A stretch of 64,000 nt of DNA from Candidatus Accumulibacter proximus (GCA_016709675.1 JADJMH010000002.1:186001-250000); one strand, 5' to 3'; positions 8,457 through 17,260 are shown, counted from the stretch's first letter. The notes: generated by a model from the sequence alone, not told the origin. Made by a program: numbers and translations.

Positions 8457-8900
8457 ATGCTGCGTCAATTAGCTGTGGTTTCAGCAATGGCTTTTCTCGG
8501 ATCTGTCGGTACCGCGATCGCGGCGGAGTATGGGACGCCTGCCGAGGCGAAGGCCATGCTCGAAAAGGCCGTCGTTGCAGTGAAGGCCGACAAGGCCAAA
8601 GCGCTTGAGATGTTCACCAAGGGTGAAGGGGGCTTCAAGGATCGTGACCTGTATCCGTACTGCGGTGGGCCGGATGGAAACTTCACTGCTCATCCGACAT
8701 TGGTCGGGAAGAGCCTGAAGGATCTCAAGGACAAGGCGGGCAAGCCGCTGGGCGCCGAAGTCTACGCGGCAGCCAAGGACGGCTCGATTGCGGAGGTTTC
8801 CTACATGTGGCCGCGTCCTGGCCAGACTGATCCGGTGGCCAAGGTCGTGTTCGTCACCAAGGTTGCCGACCAGGTGTGTGCCGTCGGTTATTACAAGTAG
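8457..8900 (+). CDS. Exported single-Cache-domain protein
   Basis: A signal peptide (MLRQLAVVSAMAFLGSVGTA, cleavage near AIA-AE) is followed by about 120 residues of an sCache_2-like domain. The domain has FTKGEGGFKDRDLYPYC, HPTLVGKSL and SYMWPRPGQTDPVAK. Cache domains bind small organic ligands; the free periplasmic form with no signalling domain is of unknown role. The ATG at 8457 is preferred because AAAAGGAGA lies 8 bp upstream. A strong terminator follows. Confidence 0.82.
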   Translation: MLRQLAVVSAMAFLGSVGTAIAAEYGTPAEAKAMLEKAVVAVKADKAKALEMFTKGEGGFKDRDLYPYCGGPDGNFTAHPTLVGKSLKDLKDKAGKPLGAEVYAAAKDGSIAEVSYMWPRPGQTDPVAKVVFVTKVADQVCAVGYYK

Positions 8901-8954
8901 CTATCCTGGGGCCGGGCTGGCTGACGGATACCGCAGCGGTCCGGTAAGGAAGCC

Positions 8955-8984
8955 AAAAAAACCCCGCAGCCGCGGGGTTTTTTC
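8955..8984. terminator. Bidirectional intrinsic terminator
   Basis: ACCCCGC (8961-8967), loop AGCC, and GCGGGGT (8972-8978) form a GC-rich hairpin. It has an A run on the left and a T run on the right, so it can stop both the Cache gene and the convergent ppk2 gene. Confidence 0.88.
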
Positions 8985-8995
8985 TTGGCTGCCGC

Positions 8996-10063
8996 TCAAT
9001 ACACCTCAGGAATGAAGGTCTGGTCGGTGATCGGCGGGCGGACATAGCCGCCCTCATCCTGGCGGGGCGGCAGGACAATCGGCTGCGGGGTGAGGTCCTC
9101 GTAGTCGATCATGTTCAGCAGATGCGTGATGACGTTCAACCGGGCGCGCTTCTTGTCGTCACCGTCAACCACATACCACGGTGCCTGCTTGATGTCGGTG
9201 TGGGCGAACATGGCGTCTTTGGCTTTCGAGTATTCGACCCAGCGCGCGCGCGATTCCAGATCCATCGGGCTGAGCTTCCAGTGCTTTTCCGGATGAAAGA
9301 TCCGCTTCTGGAAACGGCGCTCCTGCTCTTCGTTGCTGACCGAAAACCAGTACTTGATCAGGATGATGCCGCTACGGACGAGCATGCGCTCGAATTCTGG
9401 GCAGCTGCGCAGGAATTCCCGGTATTCGTCTTCAGTACAAAAGCCCATCACTCGCTCGACGCCCGCCCGGTTGTACCAGCTACGGTCGAAGAGGACCATT
9501 TCGCCGCCGGCCGGAAGGTGCTGGACGTAGCGCTGGAAGTACCACTGGCTCTGCTCTCTGTCGGTCGGTGCCGGCAACGCGGCAACGCGAGTCACACGCG
9601 GGCTGAGGCTCTCGGTAATGCGCTTGATGGTGCCGCCCTTGCCGGCTGCATCGCGCCCTTCAAACACGACGACTACTTTGAGCCTCTTGAACTTGATCCA
9701 CTCCTGCAGTTTTACCAGCTCGATCTGCAGCTTCGACAGCGTCTCTTCGTAATCCTTGGTCTTCAGCGGTGGCTTGCGAGCAGGGTGGGCGACTTCATTC
9801 AGATTGACAATGCTCGGGGTGGCCTGCGGCGGTGCTACCGGCTTGCTTTTTTCCGCCTTCTGACCCTTGGTCTTCACGGCATCTTTCTTTAGCACAGTAG
9901 CTTTCTGCTCAGTGCTCTTTGCGGCTGCTTTCGCTGGTGGCTTGGGCTCGGCGTGGTCGGCGGCGGCGTTTTGCGGCGCCGCTGCCGGCTCCTCGGTCAC
10001 GTTTTCAGTAGCGCCCCGTTTTTCCGGTACGACCTCTTCTTGCACGGCTTTGACTTCACTCAT
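8996..10063 (-). CDS. ppk2: Polyphosphate kinase 2
   Basis: PPK2 transfers phosphate between polyphosphate and nucleotides, mainly making NTP or NDP from polyP. Walker A is GRDAAGKGG (about 136-144) and Walker B with its lid is DRSWYNRAGVE (about 193-203). The C-terminal WYVVDGDDKKRARLN is also typical of class I PPK2. The core begins near residue 100. The first 100 residues are an unusual acidic then Lys/Ala-rich tail absent from most family members. The gene is monocistronic between a terminator and a long intergenic region. A polyP role fits an Accumulibacter-like host. Confidence 0.93.
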   Translation of the reverse strand: MSEVKAVQEEVVPEKRGATENVTEEPAAAPQNAAADHAEPKPPAKAAAKSTEQKATVLKKDAVKTKGQKAEKSKPVAPPQATPSIVNLNEVAHPARKPPLKTKDYEETLSKLQIELVKLQEWIKFKRLKVVVVFEGRDAAGKGGTIKRITESLSPRVTRVAALPAPTDREQSQWYFQRYVQHLPAGGEMVLFDRSWYNRAGVERVMGFCTEDEYREFLRSCPEFERMLVRSGIILIKYWFSVSNEEQERRFQKRIFHPEKHWKLSPMDLESRARWVEYSKAKDAMFAHTDIKQAPWYVVDGDDKKRARLNVITHLLNMIDYEDLTPQPIVLPPRQDEGGYVRPPITDQTFIPEVY

Positions 10064-10610
10064 TGATGCCTCCTTGGTGTGGCTGAAAACTGCTGAGAGA
10101 TGAAAGCGCCTCCTGGCGGGCTGGGTGCCAAGCGATGGCCCTGCTTGCCGACGATACTCGAACAGCGGTACGGGGTGCGCGGTAGCGTTCGACGTGGTCA
10201 GCCCCAGCGGGCTCGCCGGGTCGGATCATGGTTCGGTAAGGGACGCCGACGTGATGAATTTCTGGCACTGTGTTCCTCCTCCTTGCGCCGGAACTTGCGG
10301 GGACGGCAATTATCGTACTTTTTTCCGCAAAAATGAACAGCAATGCGCACAAAACGTGCGATCCCGGGAAAACACGAGTCTGCCTGCCGGCGGCGCCGAG
10401 GTGCCCGGCTGGGGCGCGAGTCTCAGAACCGATGAGGTGAATGGAGGCTGCCAGTCTCCGACGGGCATGCGTTTGGCAGTTGAAGGCCGCCAGCGCATGC
10501 CCTTGCTTGCCGGCCGTTGGCCGACGAAGTAGCTGCCCGAAATGGGGCCATCGATAGAAGTTGCAGGGTTCCCACCCCGGTCGACGAGGTTGCCCGGGGG
10601 GGCGCGATCA
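10064..10610. other. Long intergenic region without a supported gene
   Basis: The stretch holds the upstream region of ppk2 (minus strand). An AT-rich patch at about 10295-10335 includes a GATAAT-like -10 on the minus strand, with no convincing -35. Open frames on either strand have no family resemblance and atypical composition. No tRNA or small-RNA signature was recognised. Confidence 0.5.
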
Positions 10611-10645
10611 ACGAAGCCGCCCTTGCTCTGGCGTGGCGGCTTCGT
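10611..10645 (-). terminator. Hairpin downstream of the VOC gene
   Basis: ACGAAGCCGCC (10611-10621) and GGCGGCTTCGT (10635-10645) form a perfect 11-bp stem with a 13-nt loop, ending 14 bp after the VOC stop codon. No U tract follows on the minus strand, so it may be a Rho-aided or weak terminator. Confidence 0.5.
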
Positions 10646-10659
10646 GATGGAGGTGGCTC

Positions 10660-11133
10660 TCAGGCCAGTTTGGCGAAGGCTTCAATCACTTCCCGAGGCG
10701 CTTGCACCATTTCGATCAGCACCCCTTCGCCGGCGATGGGAAATTCTGCGCTCGCCTTGGGATGCAGGAAAGTAATGTCAAAACCGGCTGCACCCTTGCG
10801 GATTCCGCCCGGCGCAAAGCGGACGCCGTTGGCGCTCAGCCATTCAACCGCCTTTGGCAGGTCATCGATCCACAGGCCGACGTGATTGAGCGGCGTCGCG
10901 TGCACTGCGGGTTTCTTTTCCGGGTCGACCGGCTGCATCAGGTCGACTTCGACCTTGAACGGCCCTTTACCCATGGCGACGATATCTTCATCGACGTTTT
11001 CGCGTTCGCTGACAAAATTGCCGGTGATCTCGAGGCCGAGCATGTCGACCCAGAGTTGCCGCAACTTCATCTTGTCCGGGCCACCGATGGCGATTTGCTG
11101 GATTCCGAGGACTTTGAATGGACGTTCGTTCAT
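10660..11133 (-). CDS. VOC-family (glyoxalase/epimerase-like) protein
   Basis: This 157-residue protein has two beta-alpha-beta-beta-beta modules of the vicinal oxygen chelate fold. The second module has NHVGLWIDDL and ends GEGVLIEMVQAP, with the usual His and Glu metal ligands. The first module reads GIQQIAIGGP, where most relatives have a His ligand (Q instead). The layout recalls methylmalonyl-CoA epimerase and lactoylglutathione lyase-like proteins. An epimerase for ethyl/methylmalonyl-CoA would suit the pathway at 57-64 kb, but that is inference. It follows the malonyl-CoA decarboxylase gene by 52 bp on the same strand. Confidence 0.72.
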   Translation of the reverse strand: MNERPFKVLGIQQIAIGGPDKMKLRQLWVDMLGLEITGNFVSERENVDEDIVAMGKGPFKVEVDLMQPVDPEKKPAVHATPLNHVGLWIDDLPKAVEWLSANGVRFAPGGIRKGAAGFDITFLHPKASAEFPIAGEGVLIEMVQAPREVIEAFAKLA

Positions 11134-11185
11134 GTAGTGTGCTTTCGTCTAAGAGGAGCGGAGAAAACGTCCTGGCCGTGCATTC

Positions 11186-12570
11186 TCAGTCACGGGCAGA
11201 ACGACGGATGGCGGCAGCGGCAGCAATCTCGCCGCTGCGGGAAAAAGCTTCGACATTGGTTTCGATAGTATCAGGGTCGTACAGATAATTCACCATCAGG
11301 CCGTAGGACTGCTCCCGGCCGCGCGCCGATGTGTCGGCCAGGTAATTCAGGCGTTCGATGCGCGCGCCGTTGCCGAGGTGAAAGCGGGCGACCGGGTCAT
11401 AAGGCCTGCCGCCCTTGCCGGTGGCCAGCAGATAACGCGCAGCCAGGCGGGTCAGCCCGTGTTGCAGGGCGCGCGCCAGCCGCTCGTCATTCGCCCAGCG
11501 ATCATCCGCAAGCAGCTTCGGCAGGTCGTCGGCGCCCTCTGGCGTTGGTGTTTCCGGCGCCAGATGGCGCTTGATCCGCTCGATATCGGCTTGGTTGAAG
11601 GCCTGCTGCCAGGCGTCAGGTGTTTTCTCTGACCAGCGCCGGAGCGAGGGCAGGGGGGACAGCGTGGCAAAGCTGATCAGTCGCGGGTAGTCGCGCTTGA
11701 GATCGTCCACGACGCGCTTGAGCAGGAAATTGCCGAATGACACTCCGCGCAAGCCGATCTGCGTGTTCGAGATCGAGTAGAAAATCGCCGTGCTGGCCCG
11801 TTGCGCATCGAATACAGGCGCATGTTCGTCGAGCAGCGTCTGAACATTGTCAGCGAGATGATCAGTCAGAGCAACCTCGACGAAGATCAGCGGTTCCATC
11901 GGCATCCGGGGATGGAAAAAGGCGTAGCAGCGACGATCGGAATCGAGGCGGTTCTTGAGATCGCTCCACGAGCGGATCTCATGCACTGCCTCGTACTCGA
12001 TCAGTTTTTCGAGCAGCGCTGCCGGTGAACTCCAGGTGATTCGCTGCAGCTCGAGAAATCCGACGTCAAACCAGGCGCTGAGCCGGGTCTCGAGTTCGCG
12101 GTCAAGCGAACGCAGCGCCGGATCCGTTTCGACATAGCGCAGCAGGTCAGCACGCAGGTCTACGAGGAACTTCACCCCTTGGGGCAGGGTATTGAATTGC
12201 GTCAGGATGCGCAGGCGGGACGAGCGCATGGCCTTGCGCAGCGCGGACTCGGCAGTCCACTGCGCATCGCTGCCGATCGCGGCCTGATACTCTGCATGCG
12301 CCTGGCAACCTGCTGCGGGTCGGGACCGAATTCGGTGGCGACAATACGCAGGAAAGTGGCTCGACCCTCGTCGTTGAGACGCAGGTAGGCTTCCGCCAGA
12401 CGGCCGGCGCGCTGCCGTGCCGAGACTTCACCGCCGATGCCACTGGCGCATTCATGCAGCAGATCACGAACGCGGACCAGCCGTCTTCCTTCCAGGCCAC
12501 GCGGAGCGCTACCCTCGGCGAGCAGCGTACGCACCCGGCGCAGCCCCCGCACAACCATGCCTTCAGCCAT
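11186..12570 (-). CDS. Malonyl-CoA decarboxylase, frameshifted
   Basis: The enzyme converts malonyl-CoA to acetyl-CoA and CO2. Two adjacent frames together give the whole family. The N-terminal helical domain starts at ATG 12570 (GGAGGTAACA upstream) and runs to EFGPDPQQVARRMQ. The catalytic domain starts after the shift with YQAAIGSDAQW and runs to 11186. One base is missing near 12292; restoring a C on the plus strand joins them as 461 residues, the normal length. The catalytic serine region SFATLSPLPSL and the histidine region FHLGNGARIERLNYLAD are intact. Typed as CDS because the indel may be a consensus error. lgt lies 47 bp upstream on the same strand. Confidence 0.85.
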
Positions 12571-12617
12571 TGTTACCTCCTTCGTCGCGCGATTCGCCCG
12601 GCCAACGACGCTTTGAT

Positions 12618-13415
12618 TCAGGTGCGTTGGCGATGCGCGTAAACGACAAAAATGATTCCGACGACAATCATCGGCAGCGACAGCCACTGCCCCATGCTCA
12701 CCGTATATGAGAAGCCGAAAATCCCCGCATCCGGGGCGCGAAAGTACTCGGCGGCCCAACGCAGCAACCCGTAACCGATCAGGAAGACTCCCGAAATGGC
12801 AGCGCGCGGTCGCCTGCGGCTTGAGTACAACCACAGGAGAACGAACAGCGCGAAGCCTTCGAGCGCGGCCTGATAGAGCTGCGAAGGATGGCGCGGCAAG
12901 TCGTCCACCCAGGGAAAAACCATTGCCCATGGCAGGGACGGGTCAGCCACACGCCCCCACAGTTCACCGTTGATGAAATTGCCGATGCGTCCGGCGGCCA
13001 GGCCGAGCGGCACCAGCGGTGCGATGAAGTCGGTGATCTCGAGCCACGTGCGGCTGGTTTTCCGTGCGTACAGCCACATCGCGATCAGCACGCCGAGAAA
13101 ACCCCCGTGAAACGACATCCCGCCGCGCCATACCGCCAGGATCTGCAGTGGATGCGCGAGGTAGTATGCCGGCTCATAGAACAGGACCTGGCCAAGCCGA
13201 CCGCCGACGATCACGCCAAGGACACCGTAGAACAACAGGTCGTCGAGCTGCCGCGCCGTCCAGCCTGCCTGCGAGAGCTGCGGATGGGTCCGGATGCGGT
13301 AGCGGCCAAGCCACCAAAACTGCAGAAAGGCGAGCAGGTACATCAGCCCGTACCAGTGCACGCTCAGCGGACCGAGCGACAGTGCCACTGGGTCGAACTG
13401 CGGATGAGTCAACAC
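12618..13415 (-). CDS. lgt: Prolipoprotein diacylglyceryl transferase
   Basis: Lgt transfers diacylglycerol from phosphatidylglycerol to the lipobox cysteine of prolipoproteins, in the inner membrane. About seven hydrophobic helices are visible, with the signature GLAAGRIGNFINGELWGR and the HGG of SFHGGFLG. An upstream GTG at 13451 also keeps the frame open. However, a perfect TATAAT on the minus strand at 13457-13452 puts the transcript start near 13445, so the GTG at 13415 (or TTG at 13412) is more likely. Starting there gives LTHPQFDPVALSLGPL at the N-terminus, as in homologues. Confidence 0.92.
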   Translation of the reverse strand: MLTHPQFDPVALSLGPLSVHWYGLMYLLAFLQFWWLGRYRIRTHPQLSQAGWTARQLDDLLFYGVLGVIVGGRLGQVLFYEPAYYLAHPLQILAVWRGGMSFHGGFLGVLIAMWLYARKTSRTWLEITDFIAPLVPLGLAAGRIGNFINGELWGRVADPSLPWAMVFPWVDDLPRHPSQLYQAALEGFALFVLLWLYSSRRRPRAAISGVFLIGYGLLRWAAEYFRAPDAGIFGFSYTVSMGQWLSLPMIVVGIIFVVYAHRQRT

Positions 13416-13451
13416 GGCGCGAACACCCCGGGGGTTTCGGATAGAATTCAC

Positions 13452-13457
13452 ATTATA
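13452..13457 (-). promoter_or_regulatory. -10 element for lgt
   Basis: The minus strand reads TATAAT here. The hexamer 17 bp further upstream is GGACGG, a poor -35. It lies about 37 bp from the chosen lgt start and within the divergent spacer shared with ilvD. Confidence 0.45.
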
Positions 13458-13496
13458 GCCCGTCGCTCACAGGGCCGTCCCCATTGGAGACCTGCC

Positions 13497-15353
13497 ATGC
13501 CGCACTACCGTTCCCGTACCTCGACCCATGGTCGCAACATGGCCGGCGCGCGTGCGCTGTGGCGCGCGACGGGCATGAAGGATGGGGACTTCGGCAAACC
13601 GATCATTGCCGTGGTCAATTCCTTCACACAGTTTGTCCCCGGGCATGTGCACCTCAAGGATCTGGGCCAGCTGGTGGCGCGTGAGGTCGAGGCAGCCGGT
13701 GGCGTCGCCAAGGAATTCAACACCATCGCCATCGATGACGGCATCGCCATGGGGCACGACGGTATGCTGTATTCGCTGCCCTCGCGTGACCTGATCGCCG
13801 ACTCGGTCGAATACATGGTCAATGCCCACTGTGCCGACGCCATGGTGTGTATCTCGAACTGTGACAAGATCACGCCGGGGATGCTGATGGCGGCGATGCG
13901 AGTCAACATCCCGACTGTCTTTGTTTCCGGTGGCCCGATGGAAGCAGGCAAGGTGACCTGGGGCGGCAAGGTGATTGCGGTCGACCTCGTCGATGCGATG
14001 GTCAAGGGCGGCGACAGCAATTGCTCCGACGAGGAAGTCGACACCTTCGAACGATCGGCATGCCCGACATGTGGGTCTTGTTCGGGCATGTTCACCGCCA
14101 ATTCGATGAACTGCCTGACCGAAGCGCTGGGTTTTTCGCTGCCCGGTAACGGCAGTCTTCTGGCCACCCATGCCGATCGTCGGGGGCTGTTTCTGCAGGC
14201 TGGCCGCCAGATCGTCGAGCTCTGTCGCCGGTATTACGAGCACGATGATGCCTCGGTGTTGCCGCGTGCCATCGGCACTTTTGAAGCCTTCGAGAACGCG
14301 ATGACGCTGGACGTGTCGATGGGCGGTTCGACGAACACCGTGTTGCATATCCTGGCGGCCGCGCAGGAGGGCGGGGTGGGCTTCACCATGGACGACATCG
14401 ACCGTATCTCGCGTCAGGTCCCCTGCTTGGCCAAGGTAGCGCCGGCAACGCCTGACTACCATATGGAGGACGTACACCGCGCTGGCGGCATTTTTGCCAT
14501 CCTCGGTGAACTCGACCGCGCCGGTCTGATTCATCGCGGCGTGCCGACGGTGCATGCGCGGACTCTCGGCGAGGCGATCGACACCTGGGATGTGATGCGC
14601 ACGCAGGAGTCACAGGTGCGCCAGTTCTACATGGCGGCGCCGGGAGGTATTCCGACCCAGACGGCTTTCTCGCAGGGGCGGCGTTACCCTGAACTCGATC
14701 TGGATCGAGCACATGGCTGCATTCGCAGCCAGGCGAACGCTTACTCTCAGGATGGCGGCCTGGCCGTGCTCTACGGCAATATCGCGACCGACGGCTGCAT
14801 TGTGAAGACCGCCGGCGTTGATGAAAGCATCTGGGTGTTTACCGGCAAGGCGCGCGTTTTCGAGAGCCAGGATGATGCCGTCCAGGCGATTCTCGGCGAT
14901 CAGGTCACGGCCGGCGAGGTCGTGGTGATCCGCTACGAAGGTCCGAAGGGCGGGCCGGGCATGCAGGAGATGCTGTATCCCACCTCCTACCTCAAGTCGA
15001 AAGGGCTGGGCAAGGTCTGTGCATTGCTCACCGATGGCCGCTTCTCCGGCGGCACCTCCGGCCTGTCGATCGGGCACGTTTCCCCGGAAGCGGCTGAGGG
15101 GGGGGCGATCGGTCTGGTTGAAGAAGGCGACGTGATCGAGATCGATATCCCGGGGCGTCGCATTCATCTGGCCATTGCCGATGCCGAGCTTGCCAGGCGT
15201 CGTGCCAGGATGGACGCCAGGGCCGAGGCTGGCTGGCAGCCGGCGGTTGCGCGCCCGCGGATGGTTTCGCAGGCGCTGCGGGCCTACGCCCTGATGGCCA
15301 CCTCGGCGGCGACCGGTGCGGTGCGAGATCTGGGGCAGTTGAAGCGGCGCTGA
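13497..15353 (+). CDS. ilvD: Dihydroxy-acid dehydratase
   Basis: IlvD dehydrates 2,3-dihydroxy-isovalerate and -methylvalerate to the 2-oxo acids of valine and isoleucine synthesis. The 618-residue length is normal. Iron-sulfur cysteines are in ISNCDKITPGM and ACPTCGSCSGMFTANSMNC. The C-terminal GRFSGGTSGLSIGHVSPEAAEGG is the usual substrate and metal region. The ATG at 13497 has GGAGA upstream and starts at the family N-terminus MPHYRSRTSTHGRNMAGAR; the open frame further upstream is chance. The gene is divergent from lgt. Confidence 0.96.
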   Translation: MPHYRSRTSTHGRNMAGARALWRATGMKDGDFGKPIIAVVNSFTQFVPGHVHLKDLGQLVAREVEAAGGVAKEFNTIAIDDGIAMGHDGMLYSLPSRDLIADSVEYMVNAHCADAMVCISNCDKITPGMLMAAMRVNIPTVFVSGGPMEAGKVTWGGKVIAVDLVDAMVKGGDSNCSDEEVDTFERSACPTCGSCSGMFTANSMNCLTEALGFSLPGNGSLLATHADRRGLFLQAGRQIVELCRRYYEHDDASVLPRAIGTFEAFENAMTLDVSMGGSTNTVLHILAAAQEGGVGFTMDDIDRISRQVPCLAKVAPATPDYHMEDVHRAGGIFAILGELDRAGLIHRGVPTVHARTLGEAIDTWDVMRTQESQVRQFYMAAPGGIPTQTAFSQGRRYPELDLDRAHGCIRSQANAYSQDGGLAVLYGNIATDGCIVKTAGVDESIWVFTGKARVFESQDDAVQAILGDQVTAGEVVVIRYEGPKGGPGMQEMLYPTSYLKSKGLGKVCALLTDGRFSGGTSGLSIGHVSPEAAEGGAIGLVEEGDVIEIDIPGRRIHLAIADAELARRRARMDARAEAGWQPAVARPRMVSQALRAYALMATSAATGAVRDLGQLKRR

Positions 15354-15410
15354 ACCCGGGCAGCAGTCGCACGGTTTGCGGGGAAGCGTTGTCAACGATC
15401 GGCGGTGGAC

Positions 15411-15440
15411 GAACGTTATTGAACGTTGTTGAACTTTGGT
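15411..15440. repeat. Three tandem 10-bp repeats, GAAC-type
   Basis: GAACGTTATT, GAACGTTGTT and GAACTTTGGT follow one another at exactly one helical turn. A CGTTG-T-CAACG palindrome lies at 15387-15397. They sit about 35 bp upstream of a possible -35 element of the cytochrome c gene. An activator or repressor array is possible; the binding protein is unknown. Confidence 0.5.
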
Positions 15441-15473
15441 CGCGGGTGCTGCCGGCTGACGGGGTCAAGAGGC

Positions 15474-15502
15474 TTTTCAAGCTGGCCAAACTGAAATAGT
15501 AT
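15474..15502 (+). promoter_or_regulatory. Possible promoter of the cytochrome c gene
   Basis: TTTTCA (15474-15479), a 17-bp spacer and TAGTAT (15497-15502) give four of six matches in each hexamer. The start codon is 40 bp downstream. Confidence 0.35.
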
Positions 15503-15541
15503 CGATATGTTGCAAACCCCTTATCTGAACGGAGCAAAAGC

Positions 15542-15847
15542 ATGAAAGTGATCTACGCGTGCCTGCTGGCTGCCGCCGGCGTGATGTCTGCCGGCGCTGT
15601 CCAGGCTGATGAAGCCCTGGCCAAGTCCAAGAACTGCCTGTCTTGCCACGCTGTGGACAAGAAGGTTGTCGGTCCGTCGTACAAGGATGTGGCCAAGAAA
15701 TACACCGCCAAGGATGAACCGATGCTCGCCAAGAAGGTGATCGAGGGCGGCAAGGGTGTCTGGGGTCCGGTGCCGATGCCGCCGAACCCTTCGGTCAAGC
15801 CCGACGAGGCGACCAAGCTGGTGAAGTGGATCCTCAGCCTGAAATAG
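15542..15847 (+). CDS. Small periplasmic c-type cytochrome (c551/c552-like)
   Basis: This 101-residue monohaem electron carrier has a signal peptide ending near VQA. The haem site is CLSCH soon after cleavage, and the axial Met is in GPVPMPPNP. The C-terminal helix ATKLVKWILSLK completes the class I fold. It is likely to carry electrons to a terminal oxidase or denitrification enzyme; partners are not shown locally. It is followed by a clear terminator, so it is monocistronic. Confidence 0.92.
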   Translation: MKVIYACLLAAAGVMSAGAVQADEALAKSKNCLSCHAVDKKVVGPSYKDVAKKYTAKDEPMLAKKVIEGGKGVWGPVPMPPNPSVKPDEATKLVKWILSLK

Positions 15848-15861
15848 ACGTTGAAGCAAAG

Positions 15862-15888
15862 AAAGAACCGGCCGAGTGCCGGTTTTCC
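15862..15888 (+). terminator. Intrinsic terminator after the cytochrome c gene
   Basis: AACCGGC (15866-15872), loop CGAGT, GCCGGTT (15878-15884) followed by TTCC. It ends 40 bp after the stop codon. Confidence 0.75.
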
Positions 15889-15943
15889 GTTTCAGGGAAA
15901 GGTGCCGGGCCATGATTCTGCCGACGCGGGCGTGACATGCCGG

Positions 15944-15972
15944 TTGACAAGGTCCTGATGTACTTGGACAAT
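15944..15972 (+). promoter_or_regulatory. Promoter of the liv operon
   Basis: A perfect TTGACA (15944-15949) is followed by a 17-bp spacer and GACAAT (15967-15972). The substrate-binding protein gene starts at 16021, giving a leader of about 42 nt. Confidence 0.55.
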
Positions 15973-16020
15973 CGCCCGTTCGCTGGCCCGGTAACAAACA
16001 CAATATTGGAGATAAAGTCT

Positions 16021-17238
16021 ATGAACCACGTACGTATCCCTGGTGCACTTGTTGTTCTCGCCGCGTCCCTGGCGGTGGTCGGTTGTGGCAAGAAGGAAGA
16101 GCCCAAGGCGGCAGCACCCGCTGCGGCGCCTGTCGCCGCTGCTCCAGCGCCGGCAAAGCCGGAAATAATAGTCGTCAAGATTGGCCACGTTGCGCCGCTG
16201 ACCGGCCCGATCGCCCACCTTGGCAAGGACAACGAAAACGGTGCCCGCCTGGCTATCGAAGACGCCAACGCGAAGAAGGTCGAAATCGGTGGCAAGGTTG
16301 TCCAGTTCGAGCTGCTCGGTGAGGACGATCAGGCTGACCCGAAGACCGGTACCGTCGTTGCCCAGAAGCTGGTCGACGCCAAGGTGGCTGGCGTCGTCGG
16401 TCACCTGAACTCGGGTACGACCATTCCCGCCTCGGCCATCTACAACCAAGCCGGCCTGCCGCAGATTTCGCCTTCGGCAACCAATCCGAAATACACTCAG
16501 CAGGGCTTCAATACCGCCTTCCGCGTGATGGCCAACGACATCCAGCAGGGCTCGGTGGTCGGCACCTACGCGGTCAAGGATCTGGGTGGCAAGAAGATCG
16601 CGATCATCGACGACCGTACTGCCTATGGTCAGGGTCTGGCTGATGAGGTCGAGAAGGCTGCCAAGGCAGCGGGTGCAACAGTCGTTGCGCGCGAGTTCAC
16701 TACCGACAAGGCGACCGACTTCAAGGCGATTCTGACCAAGATCAAGGCGAAAAAGCCGGATGTGATCTTCCTTGGCGGCATGGATGCGGTGGGTGGGCCG
16801 ATGCTCAAGCAGATCAAGGAGCTTGGCATCCAGGCGAAGTTCACCACCGGTGACGGCGGCTGCTCGCCCGAGCTGATCAAGCTTGCCGGGCCGGCATCCG
16901 AAGGCGTCATCTGCACGCAGGCCGGTCTGCCGCCCGAGAAGCTGCCGAACGGCCAGAAGTTCATGGAAGATTTCACCAAGAAGTATGGCCAGATCCAGAT
17001 CTATTCGCCGTACAGCTACGATGCGGTGATGGTCCTGGTCGACGCGATGAAGCGGGCCAATTCCACAGACCCGGTCAAGTATCTGCCGGAAGTTGGCAAG
17101 ACCTCGTACGACGGTGTTACCGGCAAGATCGAGTTCGACGAGAAGGGCGATATCAAAAACGGTGCGATTACCGTTTTCGAGATCAAGGACGGCAAGCTGG
17201 TGACGCTGAAGAGCGAAGGCGGGACCGCGCCGAAGTAA
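16021..17238 (+). CDS. livK: Branched-chain amino acid ABC transporter, substrate-binding lipoprotein
   Basis: This 405-residue periplasmic-binding protein of type 1 (Leu/Ile/Val family) captures branched-chain or similar amino acids for LivHMGF. The ATG at 16021 follows GGAGATAAAG. The signal peptide ends with a lipobox (LAVVGC), so the protein is tethered as a lipoprotein. A Lys/Pro/Ala-rich linker then leads to KIGHVAPLTGPIAHLGKDNE, the usual first strand of the family. Amides or aromatic acids are possible ligands too. A stable hairpin separates it from the permease genes. Confidence 0.9.
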   Translation: MNHVRIPGALVVLAASLAVVGCGKKEEPKAAAPAAAPVAAAPAPAKPEIIVVKIGHVAPLTGPIAHLGKDNENGARLAIEDANAKKVEIGGKVVQFELLGEDDQADPKTGTVVAQKLVDAKVAGVVGHLNSGTTIPASAIYNQAGLPQISPSATNPKYTQQGFNTAFRVMANDIQQGSVVGTYAVKDLGGKKIAIIDDRTAYGQGLADEVEKAAKAAGATVVAREFTTDKATDFKAILTKIKAKKPDVIFLGGMDAVGGPMLKQIKELGIQAKFTTGDGGCSPELIKLAGPASEGVICTQAGLPPEKLPNGQKFMEDFTKKYGQIQIYSPYSYDAVMVLVDAMKRANSTDPVKYLPEVGKTSYDGVTGKIEFDEKGDIKNGAITVFEIKDGKLVTLKSEGGTAPK

Positions 17239-17260
17239 GGGCAGCCGCGCCAGCCGGCAG

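Noticed and set aside
10125..10532. Open frame of 135 residues upstream of ppk2
   Set aside because: Composition is unlike a protein of this genome (many Cys, Gly, Pro), with no domain or ribosome site.
12888..13496. Long N-terminal extension of ilvD
   Set aside because: It is antisense to lgt, has no family similarity, and the ATG at 13497 has a ribosome site and the family N-terminus.
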